DNA from: Mortierella sp. BCC40632
Taxonomy: Eukaryota > Mortierellomycota > Mortierellomycetes > Mortierellales > Mortierellaceae
NCBI GenBank assembly: GCA_011634665.1
Contig: WAEK01000045.1
Span: 1 to 49,368 of the forward strand
DNA: 49,368 nucleotides
Direction of reading: 5' to 3'
Shown here: positions 8,456 to 18,718 of the stretch, piece after piece
Position numbering within the stretch: the first letter of the stretch is position 1
Layout of the letters: the number at the start of each line of letters is the position of its first letter
The notes under the pieces: model-generated
The model's input: only the letters and a program-made list of their open reading frames with translations
The model's database searches: none
What the model was told of the DNA's origin: nothing
Translations under genes and position numbers: made by a program

Positions 8456-10751
8456 TCCAGGACCCGGCCGCTGAAGCTCCCCCTCCTCCTTGTCTCTGGA
8501 CAGGGGGGAGTGCAAGTAGTCTAGAGTTAAGTATTAAAAATACGGAGAATAAAATTGTTTGTACCCACTCCACCTCACTACCCACTCCTCCTATTGAAAC
8601 TCCCCTATTATGTAAGAAAGACCCTGACCTACCCCCAACCCCTGACCCATGTTTTCGGACCCTCAATCTGACTTTTGTCAGTGAGAAGACAAACTCGTGT
8701 GCGACGGTGGACCTGGACCCACTTGCTCCCTCGTCTTTAGACTCTCCCTCCAAGGATACAAAGAAATCAAAAAAAAAGCCGAAAAAGATTAAGCTTTTGT
8801 TCTTTTTGTCTCTCAAGGACGCAGAACGGACTCTGCTGACATTCATTGGCTCTGTGAATGGTCCCAGCAAAAAAATATTGATCGACGGTGGTGCTGAAGG
8901 TAATGTCATCAGCTACTCTTTCAGAAAGAAACACTCCATTCCCACCACCTCAATCGACCCTATCCCTATTGTCCTCCCAAACGGCTCTGCATCATTTCGC
9001 GGCGAATGCATGCACTATTCAACTACAACGAGACAAGTATGATGACTTCATCGATGCAATCGAATACAAGTTATCAAAAGTACGACTTAATCCTCGGAAA
9101 ACCTTGGCTCACACGGATCAACCCCCCGTATCAACTGGCAGACAAACGACTTACACTTCCGACACAATGGCAATAAGGTATTCTGGTGCTGTTCGGAGTC
9201 AGACGCCCCATCACTTACCCGTACCACCGATGAATTTGTCTTGAGCCCCATCAACTTCCACTCCATGATGACCCAACCAGGAAGTGAGGTATTTATGGCA
9301 CTGGTCAACCTCGCTCCCAATGAGGCAGAAAAAAGAGACACCTCCTGAAGTGACCCCGATCCTGGAAGAGTACTCCGACGTGTTTCCCAAAACACTTCCT
9401 GATGGCCTCCCACCGGACAGAGGCGACGAAATGCACATCGAGACTGACCCAACAGCCGACCCCCTGTTCGACCTGTTATTCGTCTTTCAATTGCCGAACT
9501 GGATGAGCTTCGTAAGCAACTTGATGAGCTATTGAAAAAGGGATTCATCAAGCCAAGTACTTCTCCATATGGTGCCCCTGTCCTTTTGTGAAGAAGAAAG
9601 AAGGTACATTGCGTATGTGTGTCGACTACCGGGGATTGAACCGTATCACAAAAGAAAAACAGGCACCCTCTTCCACGCATCGATGAGCTCATCGATAGGA
9701 TCCGAGACTCCAAGTACTTTACCAAGCTGGATCTAATGTCTGGCTATCACCAACAGCGCATCTATGGCCCTCATACGCACAAGACGGCTTTCCGATGCAG
9801 ATATGGCCACTTTGAATTTAATGTTATTCCTTTTGGATTGACCAACGCCCCTGCTGCTTTCTCGGCAATGATGCGAAAGGCTATGGACCCACTTCTCGAC
9901 AAATGCATTGTTATTTATCTTGACGACATTCTAATATTCTCCAAGACAAAAGAAGACCACCTAGAACACATCCGAAAAGTCCTTGAATTACTCCCAAGAA
10001 AGAATAGACTTTATGCAAAGCTCAGCAAATGTTCATTCCTTCAAGAAGAGACCGAGTTCCTCGGCCATATCATCTCCAAGGACGGTATCAAGCCCAACGG
10101 TGGTTTGATCAAGGCTATCCAGGAATGGCCTACCCCTGAGAAGCAGAAAGACGTACAACAGTTCATTGGTCTTGCTCAGTTTTATCAGCAATACATCAAA
10201 GGGTTTGCTGACATTGCTCTACCACTAACAGCACTACTCGGAGAAGGAAAACCGTTCAAGTGGGGAGATGAGGAGAACAAGGCTTTCCTCTCGCTCAAAG
10301 ACGTCATGACTAAAGCACCAGTTCTCATTATTTACGACCCTGATCGCGCAACCATTGTGGAAACTGACGCTTCTGGATTCGCCGTGGCAGCCGTATTACT
10401 CAAAAGGACGATTCAGGACAATGGAGACCAGTTGCCTTCACCTCAAAGAAAATGAACTCTGCCGAACGCAATTATCCAACACATGAACAGGAGCTATTGG
10501 CCGTTGTCCATGCACTTAGAACTTGGCGCTATTATTTGGATGGAAAGAAGTTCACTGTCAACACCGATCACGCCACTCTCCGCCACTTTCCAACCCAGCC
10601 CAAACTCACCAAAAGACAGGCCCGATGGATGGAGCTATTACAAGAGTATGATTTCCAATTCCGCTATAAGCGTGGAGCCGACAACATTGTTCCTGATGCT
10701 CTATCACGACGCCCCGATAAAAAAAAAAAATGGCCCGCCCTGTACAATTAA
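8456..10751 (+). pseudogene. pol: Chromovirus 2 pol: protease, RT and RNase H, frameshifted
   Basis: Protease core is LLTFIGSVNGPSKKILIDGG; the catalytic triad reads D-G-G (8884-8892) rather than D-S/T-G. RT entry is visible at about 9535-9660 in shifting frames (GFIKPSTSPYGAP, RMCVDYRGLNRITKE). The core runs in one frame from 9736 to 10455 with KTAFRCRYGHFEFNVIPFGL, the catalytic YLDD (about 9915-9930) and LGHIISKDGIKPN. RNase H has VETDASGFAVAAVL, then a frameshift near 10430, then ERNYPTHEQELLAVVHAL, NTDHATLRHF and NIVPDALSRRP. Gypsy domain order is kept, but the chain is broken at least four times. Confidence 0.87.
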
Positions 10752-10890
10752 TTCAGTGGAGGGTCTCGCTTGACCCAGGTATTAGGCAGCGCCTGATAGA
10801 AGGCTATATGACCGATCCTTGTCTGAAGTCGATCTATGAAAGCTGCCTCCAGGGAAGTCCACCCCCCCACGCTACCATCTGAAGAAGGAT

Positions 10891-12249
10891 TTGCTTTATG
10901 TTTTACGCCGGGGTGACACCTTGCTATGTATTCCTCGCAAAGCTGACATTCGTCTCGATCTATTGCATGATGCCCACGACTCTGCCATAGCAGGACACTT
11001 GGGATTCGACAAGACATATGACAAGATAAGAAGGATTGCCTTCTGGCCCAAGATCGCGAGGGACACCAGGCTTTATGTGCAATCGTGTGAGAGCTGTCAG
11101 CGCAATAAGCCTAGCAACCATCGACCAGTAGGACTACTCCAACCCTTGACAGTACCCGGACAACGATGGGAAACCGTGACAATGGACTTTGCAGTTAATC
11201 TACCCAAGACTCCTCGAGGATATGACGCAATCGCAGTATTTGTTGATAAATTGTCGAAGCAAGTCCACTTTGCCCCTTGTAAGACTACGGATACAGCAGC
11301 CGACACTGCAAGGATATTTTTCGACAATATATTCAGACTACACGGGATGCCTACGACCATTGTCTCAGACCGCGACACCAAGTTCTGCAGTCACTTCTGG
11401 CAGGAACTGCACAAGCTCATGAATGTTAAGTTGGCTATGTCGACAGCTTTTCCCCCCAGACAGATGGACAGTCGGAGCGAGCAATTGGGACACTCTCACT
11501 CAATACTACTACGAGCATTTGTCGATCAAAAGCAGACCAACTGGGACCTCTTTTTGTCTGCTGCCGAATTTGCATACAACAACTCGGTCAACCCTACCAC
11601 TGGATACTCGCCCTTCTTCTTGACCATGGGCTACCACCCTAGACTCCCCTCATCTCTTCTCCAACCTACGGAAACCAGTGTACCAAGTGTGGATGACTTT
11701 GTCAACGCTCAGTCCTCCAGCCTCCAAATAGCCCAGGAAAATATCCGTTTGGCACAAGAGAACCAGGAGTGGAATGCAAATACAAAGCGTGCGGACCATG
11801 ACTACAAAGTTGGTGATATGATCATGCTGAACGCAGAGAACATCACCATCCCAGCATACAGCACAAGATCATCGAAAAAGCTGCAACAGCGCTTTACTGG
11901 ACCATTCCCCCTCCTGGAAAAGCACTCACCTGTTACTTTCAAGGTTGAACTGCCTCCTGCCATGAAAATCCACGATGTCTTCCATGTGGACAGGTTCAGA
12001 CACCACCCTTCACCAGAGGACCTTGGAGCTAGGACTCCTCCACGACCTGACCCCGAGATAGTCGACGGCGAAGAGGAGTACGAGGTAGAAGAAGTGTTGG
12101 AGTACCGAAGGCACAGGAGGCAACACCAATTCCTAGTTCGCTGGAAGGGATACACTAGAGAAGACGATACCTGGGAACCAGTCAAGAACCTAGAGCATTG
12201 CCCCGATCTAGTAGAAAAATTTAAAAAAGATAATGGGTTGGATTTTTAA
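10891..12249 (+). pseudogene. pol: Chromovirus 2 integrase with C-terminal chromodomain
   Basis: Integrase inserts the cDNA. The HHCC zinc finger reads HDAHDSAIAGHLGFDKTYD ... CESCQRNK, followed by the catalytic core with D in VTMDFAVNLP and D in IVSDRDTKF. The expected QTDGQSERA segment holding the catalytic Glu lies in another frame between about 11445 and 11520: one frameshift at the C6 run enters it and a second leaves it, so the long 452-codon frame lacks the Glu. The C terminus has YEVEEVLEYRRHRRQHQFLV and WKGYTREDDTWEP, a chromodomain with its aromatic residues, which defines a chromovirus and is thought to guide insertion to marked chromatin. Confidence 0.9.
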
Positions 12250-12259
12250 AAGGGAAAGG
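12248..12259 (+). other. Polypurine tract of chromovirus 2
   Basis: AAAAGGGAAAGG lies directly before the 3' LTR and overlaps the TAA of the integrase frame. It is the expected plus-strand primer. Confidence 0.8.
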
Positions 12260-12329
12260 TGTACCAGTATAAATAGACCCTCCCTCCCCCTCTAATAAAC
12301 AGCAGCTCTTCTGACCCCTTACTGTTGCA
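12260..12329 (+). mobile_element. 3' LTR of chromovirus 2 (LTR-II, 70 bp)
   Basis: Identical over all 70 bases to 7271-7340. It starts right after the purine tract and ends CTGTTGCA. The next base opens chromovirus 3 LTR-like sequence. Confidence 0.88.
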
Positions 12330-12413
12330 CACATGTTTAAATAGTCACTTCACCTACCACCAATAAAGATCATCTTTCCCTGCCACTCCCTTCTTCGTTG
12401 GATGGTAGCAAAG
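12330..12413 (+). mobile_element. LTR remnant plus initiator-Met-like primer site
   Basis: The sequence GTTTAAATAG ... CAATAAAG resembles the LTR at 39468-39642 and ends TTCGTTGGA at 12402. TGGTAGCAAAG follows at 12403-12413, matching a fungal initiator-Met tRNA 3' end complement at most positions. The 5' part of the LTR is missing. Confidence 0.5.
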
Positions 12414-12983
12414 TTACCTTAATTCACTGCCTCTTTTACCCTGACTATTATCTTTCCCTCCACTCGTTAGGCAGCTCTCTAGCAGTACTTTTTTTTATTC
12501 ATTTCACTTTCACTCTTCCCCTCTACTTTCCTTTCCACTCGTTTTCTAGAACCCTCCCTCTCTTTTCCTTTCTTTTCCCCTCCCTTTTTTCCCTTGATCC
12601 TCCCGCCCTCCCCCCTTTCTTTTTCCCCTCCCCTTTTTTCCCTTGACCCTCCCGCCCTCCCCCCCTTTTTTTTCTTTTTCCTTTCTCTTTTCTCACCGCA
12701 ATTCTGTTTCCCCTATTTCCAACATGTCGGCCCAGCACGAAATCCTCAGCATCTTCGCCTCCCTCCCGGAGGAAAGAAACAGGATCAGCTCTCTGCTCTC
12801 GTCCATCACCACCCCCTCTGCTCTCCCCACCCCATCCCAGCTTGAAATTGAAGCTGCTCACCGCGACGTTGCGCGTACCTTGCATAAAATCCTCAAACCT
12901 CAATCCCCTGCCCCCTGCTCTGGGGACATCGACGCGGAAGCCTGCAACAACTTCATCGACTACCAGGATAAGTATTACCAGGT

Positions 12984-13247
12984 TGTCATGTCCTATTAAC
13001 TCTCCTCTTACTATAGGATCGCGGGCAAGTATCCTCCATCGGCAGATGGAGGAAAAAAGGTTGTGTTATACTTTCCGAAGTGCGCGAGCACTCGGAAATG
13101 ATGAAGTTTATTATTTCCGAGCAAAAACAAAAATCTAGTATAAAAGGGCACAATAGGCGCATCCTATTTCCGTCAGTCTGCAATAAATATCTTTCCTTAC
13201 CCTTACCTTCCTGTCTCTAAAGGAGAGTCCTGTATTTGTCCTTGACA
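12984..13247 (+). mobile_element. Solo LTR-I (264 bp) in chromovirus 3 gag
   Basis: TGTCATG at the start and TTGACA at the end, with the same length and layout as 4349-4612 but several base differences, so it is the most diverged of the three copies. Flanks are CAGGT (12979-12983) and AAGGT (13248-13252), a 5-bp target duplication with one mismatch. Confidence 0.88.
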
Positions 13248-13348
13248 AAGGTCGTCAAGCTCAACGAATGCGACTGGGTGCAGTATACAGCCTTAAACCT
13301 TACTGGAGACGCTAAATCCTGGTGGAGAACATGCGGTCTCAACATCAC

Positions 13349-13605
13349 TGTCAAAGAGTACACTTGCTTGTCGCGTCTTTGAGATGCTTGGGATATATTG
13401 TCAGGTCCACAGCGAACAAGGAATGCCTCCCTGTCTGACCTGAAATACCACAGAAAATAGCTAACCTGATAGTCATCTCCGTAGTATATATTCCCTCTTC
13501 CCTCCCTCGAATAAACAGCAGTTAGTAACTCACCTCTTGTCCCTAGCCTTTGTCCTAGTCCCTGTCCTTGTTCTTCTCCATCCCTATTCCTCCTGCCTTG
13601 TTACA
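13349..13605 (+). mobile_element. Solo LTR-III (257 bp) in chromovirus 3 gag
   Basis: Starts TGTCAAAGAGTA and ends CCTTGTTACA, flanked by perfect 5-bp repeats ATCAC (13344-13348 and 13606-13610). TATATA lies near 13485 and AATAAA near 13511. It is related to the LTR of chromovirus 7 (44559-44825, minus). This LTR, not shared protein ancestry, explains why frames starting MSLAFVLVPVLVLL appear both here and at the LINE junction near 44600. Confidence 0.9.
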
Positions 13606-15083
13606 ATCACCTGCCCATGGATAAAATTTCGAGAGGCATTCCTTAATTTCCACACCCCTCCCAATGCAAAGACCACCGCTCGTGAGGCCCTCGAAGGTCT
13701 GAAACAAGGCAAACGAACCATTGCTGCCTACACTCACGAGTTCCGCCGCTTGAGACGACGCGTCCCTACACTCGACGACGAAACTGCCTTACACTGGTAC
13801 ATGAAAGGCCTACACTATGATACTAGTAAAGAGGTTCGCCTTCGTGAGCCCAAATCTTTGGATGTGGCCATTCAACAGGCTACAAACGTGCATGCCATCC
13901 TCTTCCCTGAGGGCCTTACCTCCAAGACCACCCCTGTCAAGGACCCTAACGCCATGGACATTGACTCTATGCAGATGATGATCAATAATCTCTCTGCCCA
14001 AGTCAATTATTTGTCAAACCTTTCGAATAACCGAGGCTGCGACCCTCGCCCAGCTAAGCTCACCAACGAGGAACGCGAATACCTCAAGGCGAACAGGGGA
14101 TGCTTCAAATGTCGCAAAATAGGCCACATGGCGGACAAATGCCGCACCTTTCCCCCTTCCGCGAAACCCTCCCGACAATTCAACAACATTGAAACCACTC
14201 CCCTCCCCCAGGCGCAGCAAACAGCTACTCCCCCTTCCCCACCCCTGTCGGGAAAAGCCAACAGCAACAAGAAAAGGTCCGGACTCTTGTTGCTGCTACT
14301 CCCTCCTCCGATCTTCTGGACCATGGGAGAAATATAATTTCCTCTGAAAAGTTTTCTGTCATTTCCAATAAACCGATCGCCATTTCAGATTAAATACAAC
14401 TTCTCCATCATCATGTTCCCCTTCTCACAATCATTTACCTTACTCCACCGCCTATGACTACAGTGCCGGCCATAATTGTTACAATGTTTTCAATTTTTTT
14501 TTAATCTTGGGATACTCGCCCTCCAATGGTTGGAATCGACTGAAAATTGGAATGAACATTCATTTATTGATGATAAATATATTCTCAAAGTTTTAAAGAG
14601 GTATCTCAATTGGCTGTTGAGATTTTTGGTCTCTAATAAGGCCTGGTCATTGTAACAGTTTTGACCGACATGAAAAATTTCCGTGATTTTTGTCTTCAAC
14701 GAGCTATATCTCGCTGGATCAGTACTTTGTTTGCCTCCCTTTGGCTCTATTGACAGCCCTGAGTCTCTTTAGCATGCTCCTAATCAGGCTGCGGCAGTAT
14801 TCTACAGGAATCTTGTACCATTCTGTGGAGATTCGGTCCCATAACTCGCGACAGCTTTTAGGACGCGTTGGATACTTTGCCAGTCTTTTCTTCAAGTATG
14901 CCCACATATTTTCGATTGGATTCAAGTCAGGGGATAGTGCAGGCCAGAATAAAAAGCCTATCATCGGTCTCTCTGTCACCCCAATCGACTCGAGGTACGC
15001 CTTGGTAACCTTGGCTGTATGCTTGGGATCGTTGTCGTCCTGAAAGATGAATTCTTCTTGAGTCATGCCCCATTCCTCACCAG

Positions 15084-15192
15084 CAGTGTTTCTCAAAAGT
15101 CGGATGATATCCGATCTTTTTTTTTTTTCGGGACGGAGATAACACAGGAAAAAAAGTCGGATCGGATATCATCCGACTTTTGAGAAACACTG
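15084..15192. mobile_element. Palindromic MITE 1 (109 bp)
   Basis: Both ends read CAGTGTTTCTCAAAAGTCGG inward and the arms continue through GATGATATCCGAT, giving a nearly complete hairpin around a short T-rich and GC centre. It lies inside the mariner A transposase. Its outer 14 bases are shared with MITE 2 at 36808-36948. A clear target duplication is not visible. Confidence 0.75.
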
Positions 15193-15300
15193 CTCAACAG
15201 ACATATGCAGATCCTCTCGGAGAATCTGGATATACAAGTAGGAGTCCATGGTTTCATCGATCTTAGCAATATAACCTGGTCCGTTCCATGACACAAGTAG

Positions 15301-15327
15301 AGTGCCCGCGGCTTCGCCACGGGCACT
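15301..15327 (-). other. Terminal hairpin of the Helitron-like element
   Basis: AGTGCCCG(C)GGC - TTC - GCC(A)CGGGCACT: 12-nt arms with one mismatch and a 3-nt loop, 7 nt from the inferred element end at 15294. Confidence 0.6.
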
Positions 15328-15367
15328 CGACTCTCGCCTTTGGTAGTCTTTCCTTTCCTTCTTTCAA

Positions 15368-15369
<2 letters not shown>

Positions 15370-15401
<32 letters not shown>

Positions 15402-15761
15402 CTGCAAGAGTGATGTGAATGAGCTTACCGTGAGGAAACGCCTCGATAGGGATGACCGTGGTAGTCAAAGGCGAAGAGCAAAGGGAAAGTGTGAGTCGGT
15501 GAAAAAAGACATGCCTGGACACTTAGTCTCAGGGACGCTGAGTATTTACTCTGTTTCCTGTCCCACAGGAGGCTATATCTAATGTAGCTGCTGTGATGTG
15601 CACGTGCCAAGGGCCCTGCTCCTCTGATATGGGTCTCTCCCACCATAGATCCCAAGTCGAACTGCAAGATTAAATGAAGCAGACAGTGGGTGACTGGGTG
15701 TACTTTACTAATGCTCCACCGAATCCTTGCCCCTATCCTCTCTATCTCCTAGACACACGCT

Positions 15762-15803
<42 letters not shown>

Positions 15804-15808
15804 TTTTT
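15370..15808. repeat. Low-complexity tracts: T30 run and (TC)n-T run
   Basis: A T homopolymer of about 30 spans 15370-15399, and (TC)n followed by T13 spans about 15775-15808. Similar A/T runs recur near 16026, 17180, 17440, 17985-18008, 18286, 18431, 18683 and 19120. Frames in these parts are artefacts of composition. Confidence 0.9.
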
Positions 15809-16038
15809 CGTCTATCTCTCCTTATTCTTTCTCTCACTCTTTCTTTCACTACCTTTCTCTTTCTTTCTTTTTCTCTCTCTCTCTATCGTAGCATTCCTTT
15901 TATTCTCATTCTAACTTTCTGAAGGGACGTGGAGGGGGGAAGGCAACAAAGCCGGTGTAATGGGGATAAAGAGTCGGAACAGGCGTACTATAGACTATCG
16001 CATCTTATCTCTGTCTGTCTGTCTATTTTTTTTTTTTT

Positions 16039-18059
16039 TTAATATTTCCCTTCATTGTTGTAAGAATTGTCGCGGAGAATGACCTGATGTTCTTCCTCAT
16101 ATTCTTGGTCATATTCAAAGTCTTCGCGTAGAGCATCCTCGTCAAATTGGGAGTCTACTCCAAAGTAATCCTCTCATTCGACCCTCCGTACACCATTTTA
16201 TCTTTTTGCAAGAGCATAGAGATGTGTCGGAAAGGCAATGGATACATGTCGTTCATGAGAAGCAATGACATTGATATACTGAAGCGTCTTCAGGTATTTC
16301 AAAACCGACCAGGTCCTCATGGTTTACAAAGGGGATATCTTTGTACTCAAATGGTTCCAACCAACTGGAAAGCTCTTTTAATTGAAAAATATATGGGTTG
16401 AATGAGCTTATTATCACTCCTTCTTCATCACGGGTAGAAATAGTGATGGAGCAAAGTTTATCATGCCTTGATTGCTGGATGTTATTGTCTGCTGATCTGG
16501 GTCATCAGGAGTAGGGGACTCCAAGTCCGAGAAAAGGGGGGACAATACTGACGTCGACCACTTCGAAAAGTTGCAATATTATTTCTATTTCTGTTGGATC
16601 TAGAAGGGCAGGCTGGCCATTGCAGCGGGGTCATCGCGAGTACTCCTGGCTGGAGTGATTTTGCTCGAGGCATCCTTCGCAGATCAAACCTTAGCTGATT
16701 GAACCAAGGATAAAAAAAAAGGGACATATCTTTGAGGTGAGGAAAGAGAGAGGGAAATAGGATGGTGGAGAGGAGAACAGAAGGCAAGGACAGTGTGAAA
16801 GGGCATACTCTGTCTCATATCGCTCTTTATATGCTCCTCTGTTTTGAGTAGCATGAAGCGATGAAGGGGAGAAGGCGGTGGAGACAAAAAGTGAAGTAGT
16901 GGACACAGAAAGTATAAGTACAATAGGAGAGATTAGGCTTAATAGTGTGTTGTTTAATCTCCTTTTTCTTTTTTTCACTCTTTCTTGAAGTCTCTCTCTC
17001 TCTGTGTGTGTGGGTGTGAAGGTAAATAAAACCTCACATTTAGTTGGTTTTACTCGAGATGTTTGAGTCATCTCATAGTCAAACTGGGGCAATTATTGCA
17101 AAGACACAGGGCAAATAGTGTTGCTTCATACTCCAGTTGTTAATATCTCTGTAAATGTGCAATGTGCGTGGGAAGACGTGAAAAAAAAAAAAGTGTTGCG
17201 TGGGAAAGAAAAAAAAAAGGAGAGAAAGGTGTCTGTATGATAGGGATGTAATATCACTTTTACCCCTACTCTATCCAGGTTGGGCTCTACCTTGAAGAAG
17301 ACCATGGAGCCATTAGTTACTGCTGAATCTGTCGTACACAGGAATGTAGATTCTTCACAGAGATACTTCCGAGTATGAGTTGGTTCGCAGATCAGTGAGC
17401 TTTGTGTATGGATACTCGAATGATTAAGGTGGAGCCTTTTTTTTTTTTTCCTATTCCTTTTGTTTCCTATTTTTTTTTGAAGTAGTGTATGGAGGCCAAT
17501 GCTCTCTAATCCTTGGCTCAGAAGGAGCTCCAGTAAGTTGGTTCTCATTTTAGGTGGGGATGGCACACTTTTTATTGAAGTGGTAATAGGGTAGTCTCCG
17601 TAATCCATAATGCTATCAACATTAGGCTTTTTTATGTTTCTTTTCAAACAACAATAGCTAATTCAATGGTTCACGGGAGGAAGACAATGTATTCATGTGA
17701 AAGGCAGCTTTGAATGGAAGAGAGAGATGAACAGAGAGATTGAATGAATGTGCTCGTGTGAGAGAGAGAGGGTAAGAGTGTGGGAATTGGCCATTTTTAT
17801 GTTGATGACTGAAAGTCAGCAGTATCAAAGCTCCTACGCTCTCTACGCAGATGCCATCAAACCCACTGCAGCTACAACCTCTTTCATGGAGCTGCTCCCA
17901 GTCTCTCTGTTGCAACAACTCCACTTAATTGCTCTGACCACCTTTCGCCTTTATACTGCAACTGCTACATCAACTGCTACATACAAAAAAAAAAAAAAAA
18001 AAAAAAAAGAGCATACCTTCCCACGACTGTACCTTTGAGGGGCCATATGCATGCGCTTC
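16039..18059 (-). pseudogene. Unidentified intron-containing gene remnant carried by the Helitron-like element
   Basis: I do not recognise the family. The clearest part is two minus-strand exons. Exon 16280 to about 16450 codes FNPYIFQLKELSSWLEPFEY, NHEDLVGFEIPEDAS and ends at a GTATAT donor. A 109-nt intron (16279-16171) ends in AG, and the terminal exon 16170-16039 codes DYFGVDSQFDEDALREDFEY, continues acidic (DQEYEEEH) and stops TAA at 16041-16039. Further upstream, likely exon pieces read SLICEPTHTRKYLCEESTFL near 17400 and MDYGDYPITTSIKS near 17600. A 43-nt candidate exon at 18059-18017 sits between TTTGCAG and GTATGC. The upstream pieces do not link in one frame. A captured host gene or a gene of another transposon are both possible. 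Confidence 0.4.
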
Positions 18060-18718
18060 CTGCAAAAAAATAGAAGCAAAAGAAAGCAAACTTATCGAGA
18101 TCAGTGGTAAGCACACGCAAGGAAGACGTTGAAATGAACTACGGTCAAAATGGTTCAGTTGATAATGAAATGGAGACCATACACCTCTTGGGTCTCCTAG
18201 ATGCCTCTCTCTCTCATATGCACTTGCCTTATTTCTGTTATCAATGCGCAGGAAGAATAGCTGGTGCTTTTTCTATTTCTTGAATAAAAAAAAAAAAAAA
18301 AAGAAAAGAAGCTTGGCTCAAGACAGTGAACGCATGAGGATAAAAAAAGTAGAGACGAAAGGAAACACAGAGAGACAAACATCGTGTACAGTAGGTTCTT
18401 ACGGGCATGGTTGCTGGCGACTACGGGAAAAAGAGAAAAAAAAAAAAATTAGGCCTTTTTGCTGAAACGATGGATGGCGAGCAATGCTGGAATGTATAAT
18501 GCTAAGGTGAATGAGGATGGCGAGGGACGGCTGTGGGAATGAGGGTAGGTTGTTGAGGAGGAGGGAGGAGGGAGGGGAGGGAAGCAGGAGAGGATAAGAA
18601 AGAGGAGGAGGAATTTAGAGCTGGAGGATGGAAGAAAGAAAAGAAAGGTGGAGTGTGTTCAAAGGAAGGGAAAGGAGTGCTATAAAAAAAAAAAAAAAAA
18701 ATTGGGGGCATACCTCAC

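Larger units (their letters stand above)
7271..12329 (+). mobile_element. Chromovirus 2, full-length Ty3/gypsy with 70-bp LTRs
   Basis: A 5059-bp element with two LTRs identical base for base (7271-7340 and 12260-12329), a TGG-type primer-binding site directly after the 5' LTR, gag, protease, RT, RNase H, integrase with chromodomain, and a purine tract directly before the 3' LTR. The flanks (CTGAA before, CACAT after) do not form a target-site duplication, so one side has been rearranged. The coding region has many frameshifts despite identical LTRs. Confidence 0.9.
12724..14337 (+). pseudogene. gag: Chromovirus 3 gag, interrupted by two solo LTRs
   Basis: ATG at 12724 (MSAQHEILSIFASLPEERN). 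Gag sequence occupies 12724-12983, 13253-13348 and 13611-14337; removing each LTR with one target-duplication copy keeps a single frame across both joins (YQVVKLNE and LNITCPWIKF). The capsid part has TGDAKSWWR and KQGKRTIAAYTHEFRRLRRR, and the CCHC knuckle is CFKCRKIGHMADKC (about 14104-14145). The stop is at 14335-14337. Apart from the two insertions I see no frameshift, so this gag was intact when the LTRs arrived. Confidence 0.85.
12330..14460 (+). mobile_element. Chromovirus 3, 5' portion (LTR remnant, primer site, gag)
   Basis: It starts with an LTR remnant (12330-12402), then a TGG-type primer site and a CT-rich leader (about 12430-12720) without genes. Gag follows from 12724. After the gag stop the alternate frame reads RTLVAATPSSDLLDHGRN, probably the gag-pol linker, until TAA near 14391. 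The element is cut at 14460 by mariner A. Two solo LTRs are nested in gag. Confidence 0.75.

Noticed and set aside
7266..12334. Target-site duplication of chromovirus 2
   Set aside because: Flanks CTGAA and CACAT differ, and the two sides belong to different elements, so no duplication can be claimed.
12398..12723. Plus-strand frame in the CT-rich leader of chromovirus 3
   Set aside because: Pyrimidine-rich, repetitive (Pro/Ser/Phe only) and ends before the clear gag ATG at 12724.
13537..13610. A shared protein N terminus (MSLAFVLVPVLVLL) between a gag frame and the LINE ORF1 frame at 44627
   Set aside because: Both begin inside copies of LTR-III. The similarity is LTR DNA, not protein homology.
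15674..15922. Low-complexity frames in 15340-15922 and 18502-18711
   Set aside because: Built from T, TC and A runs; composition artefacts.
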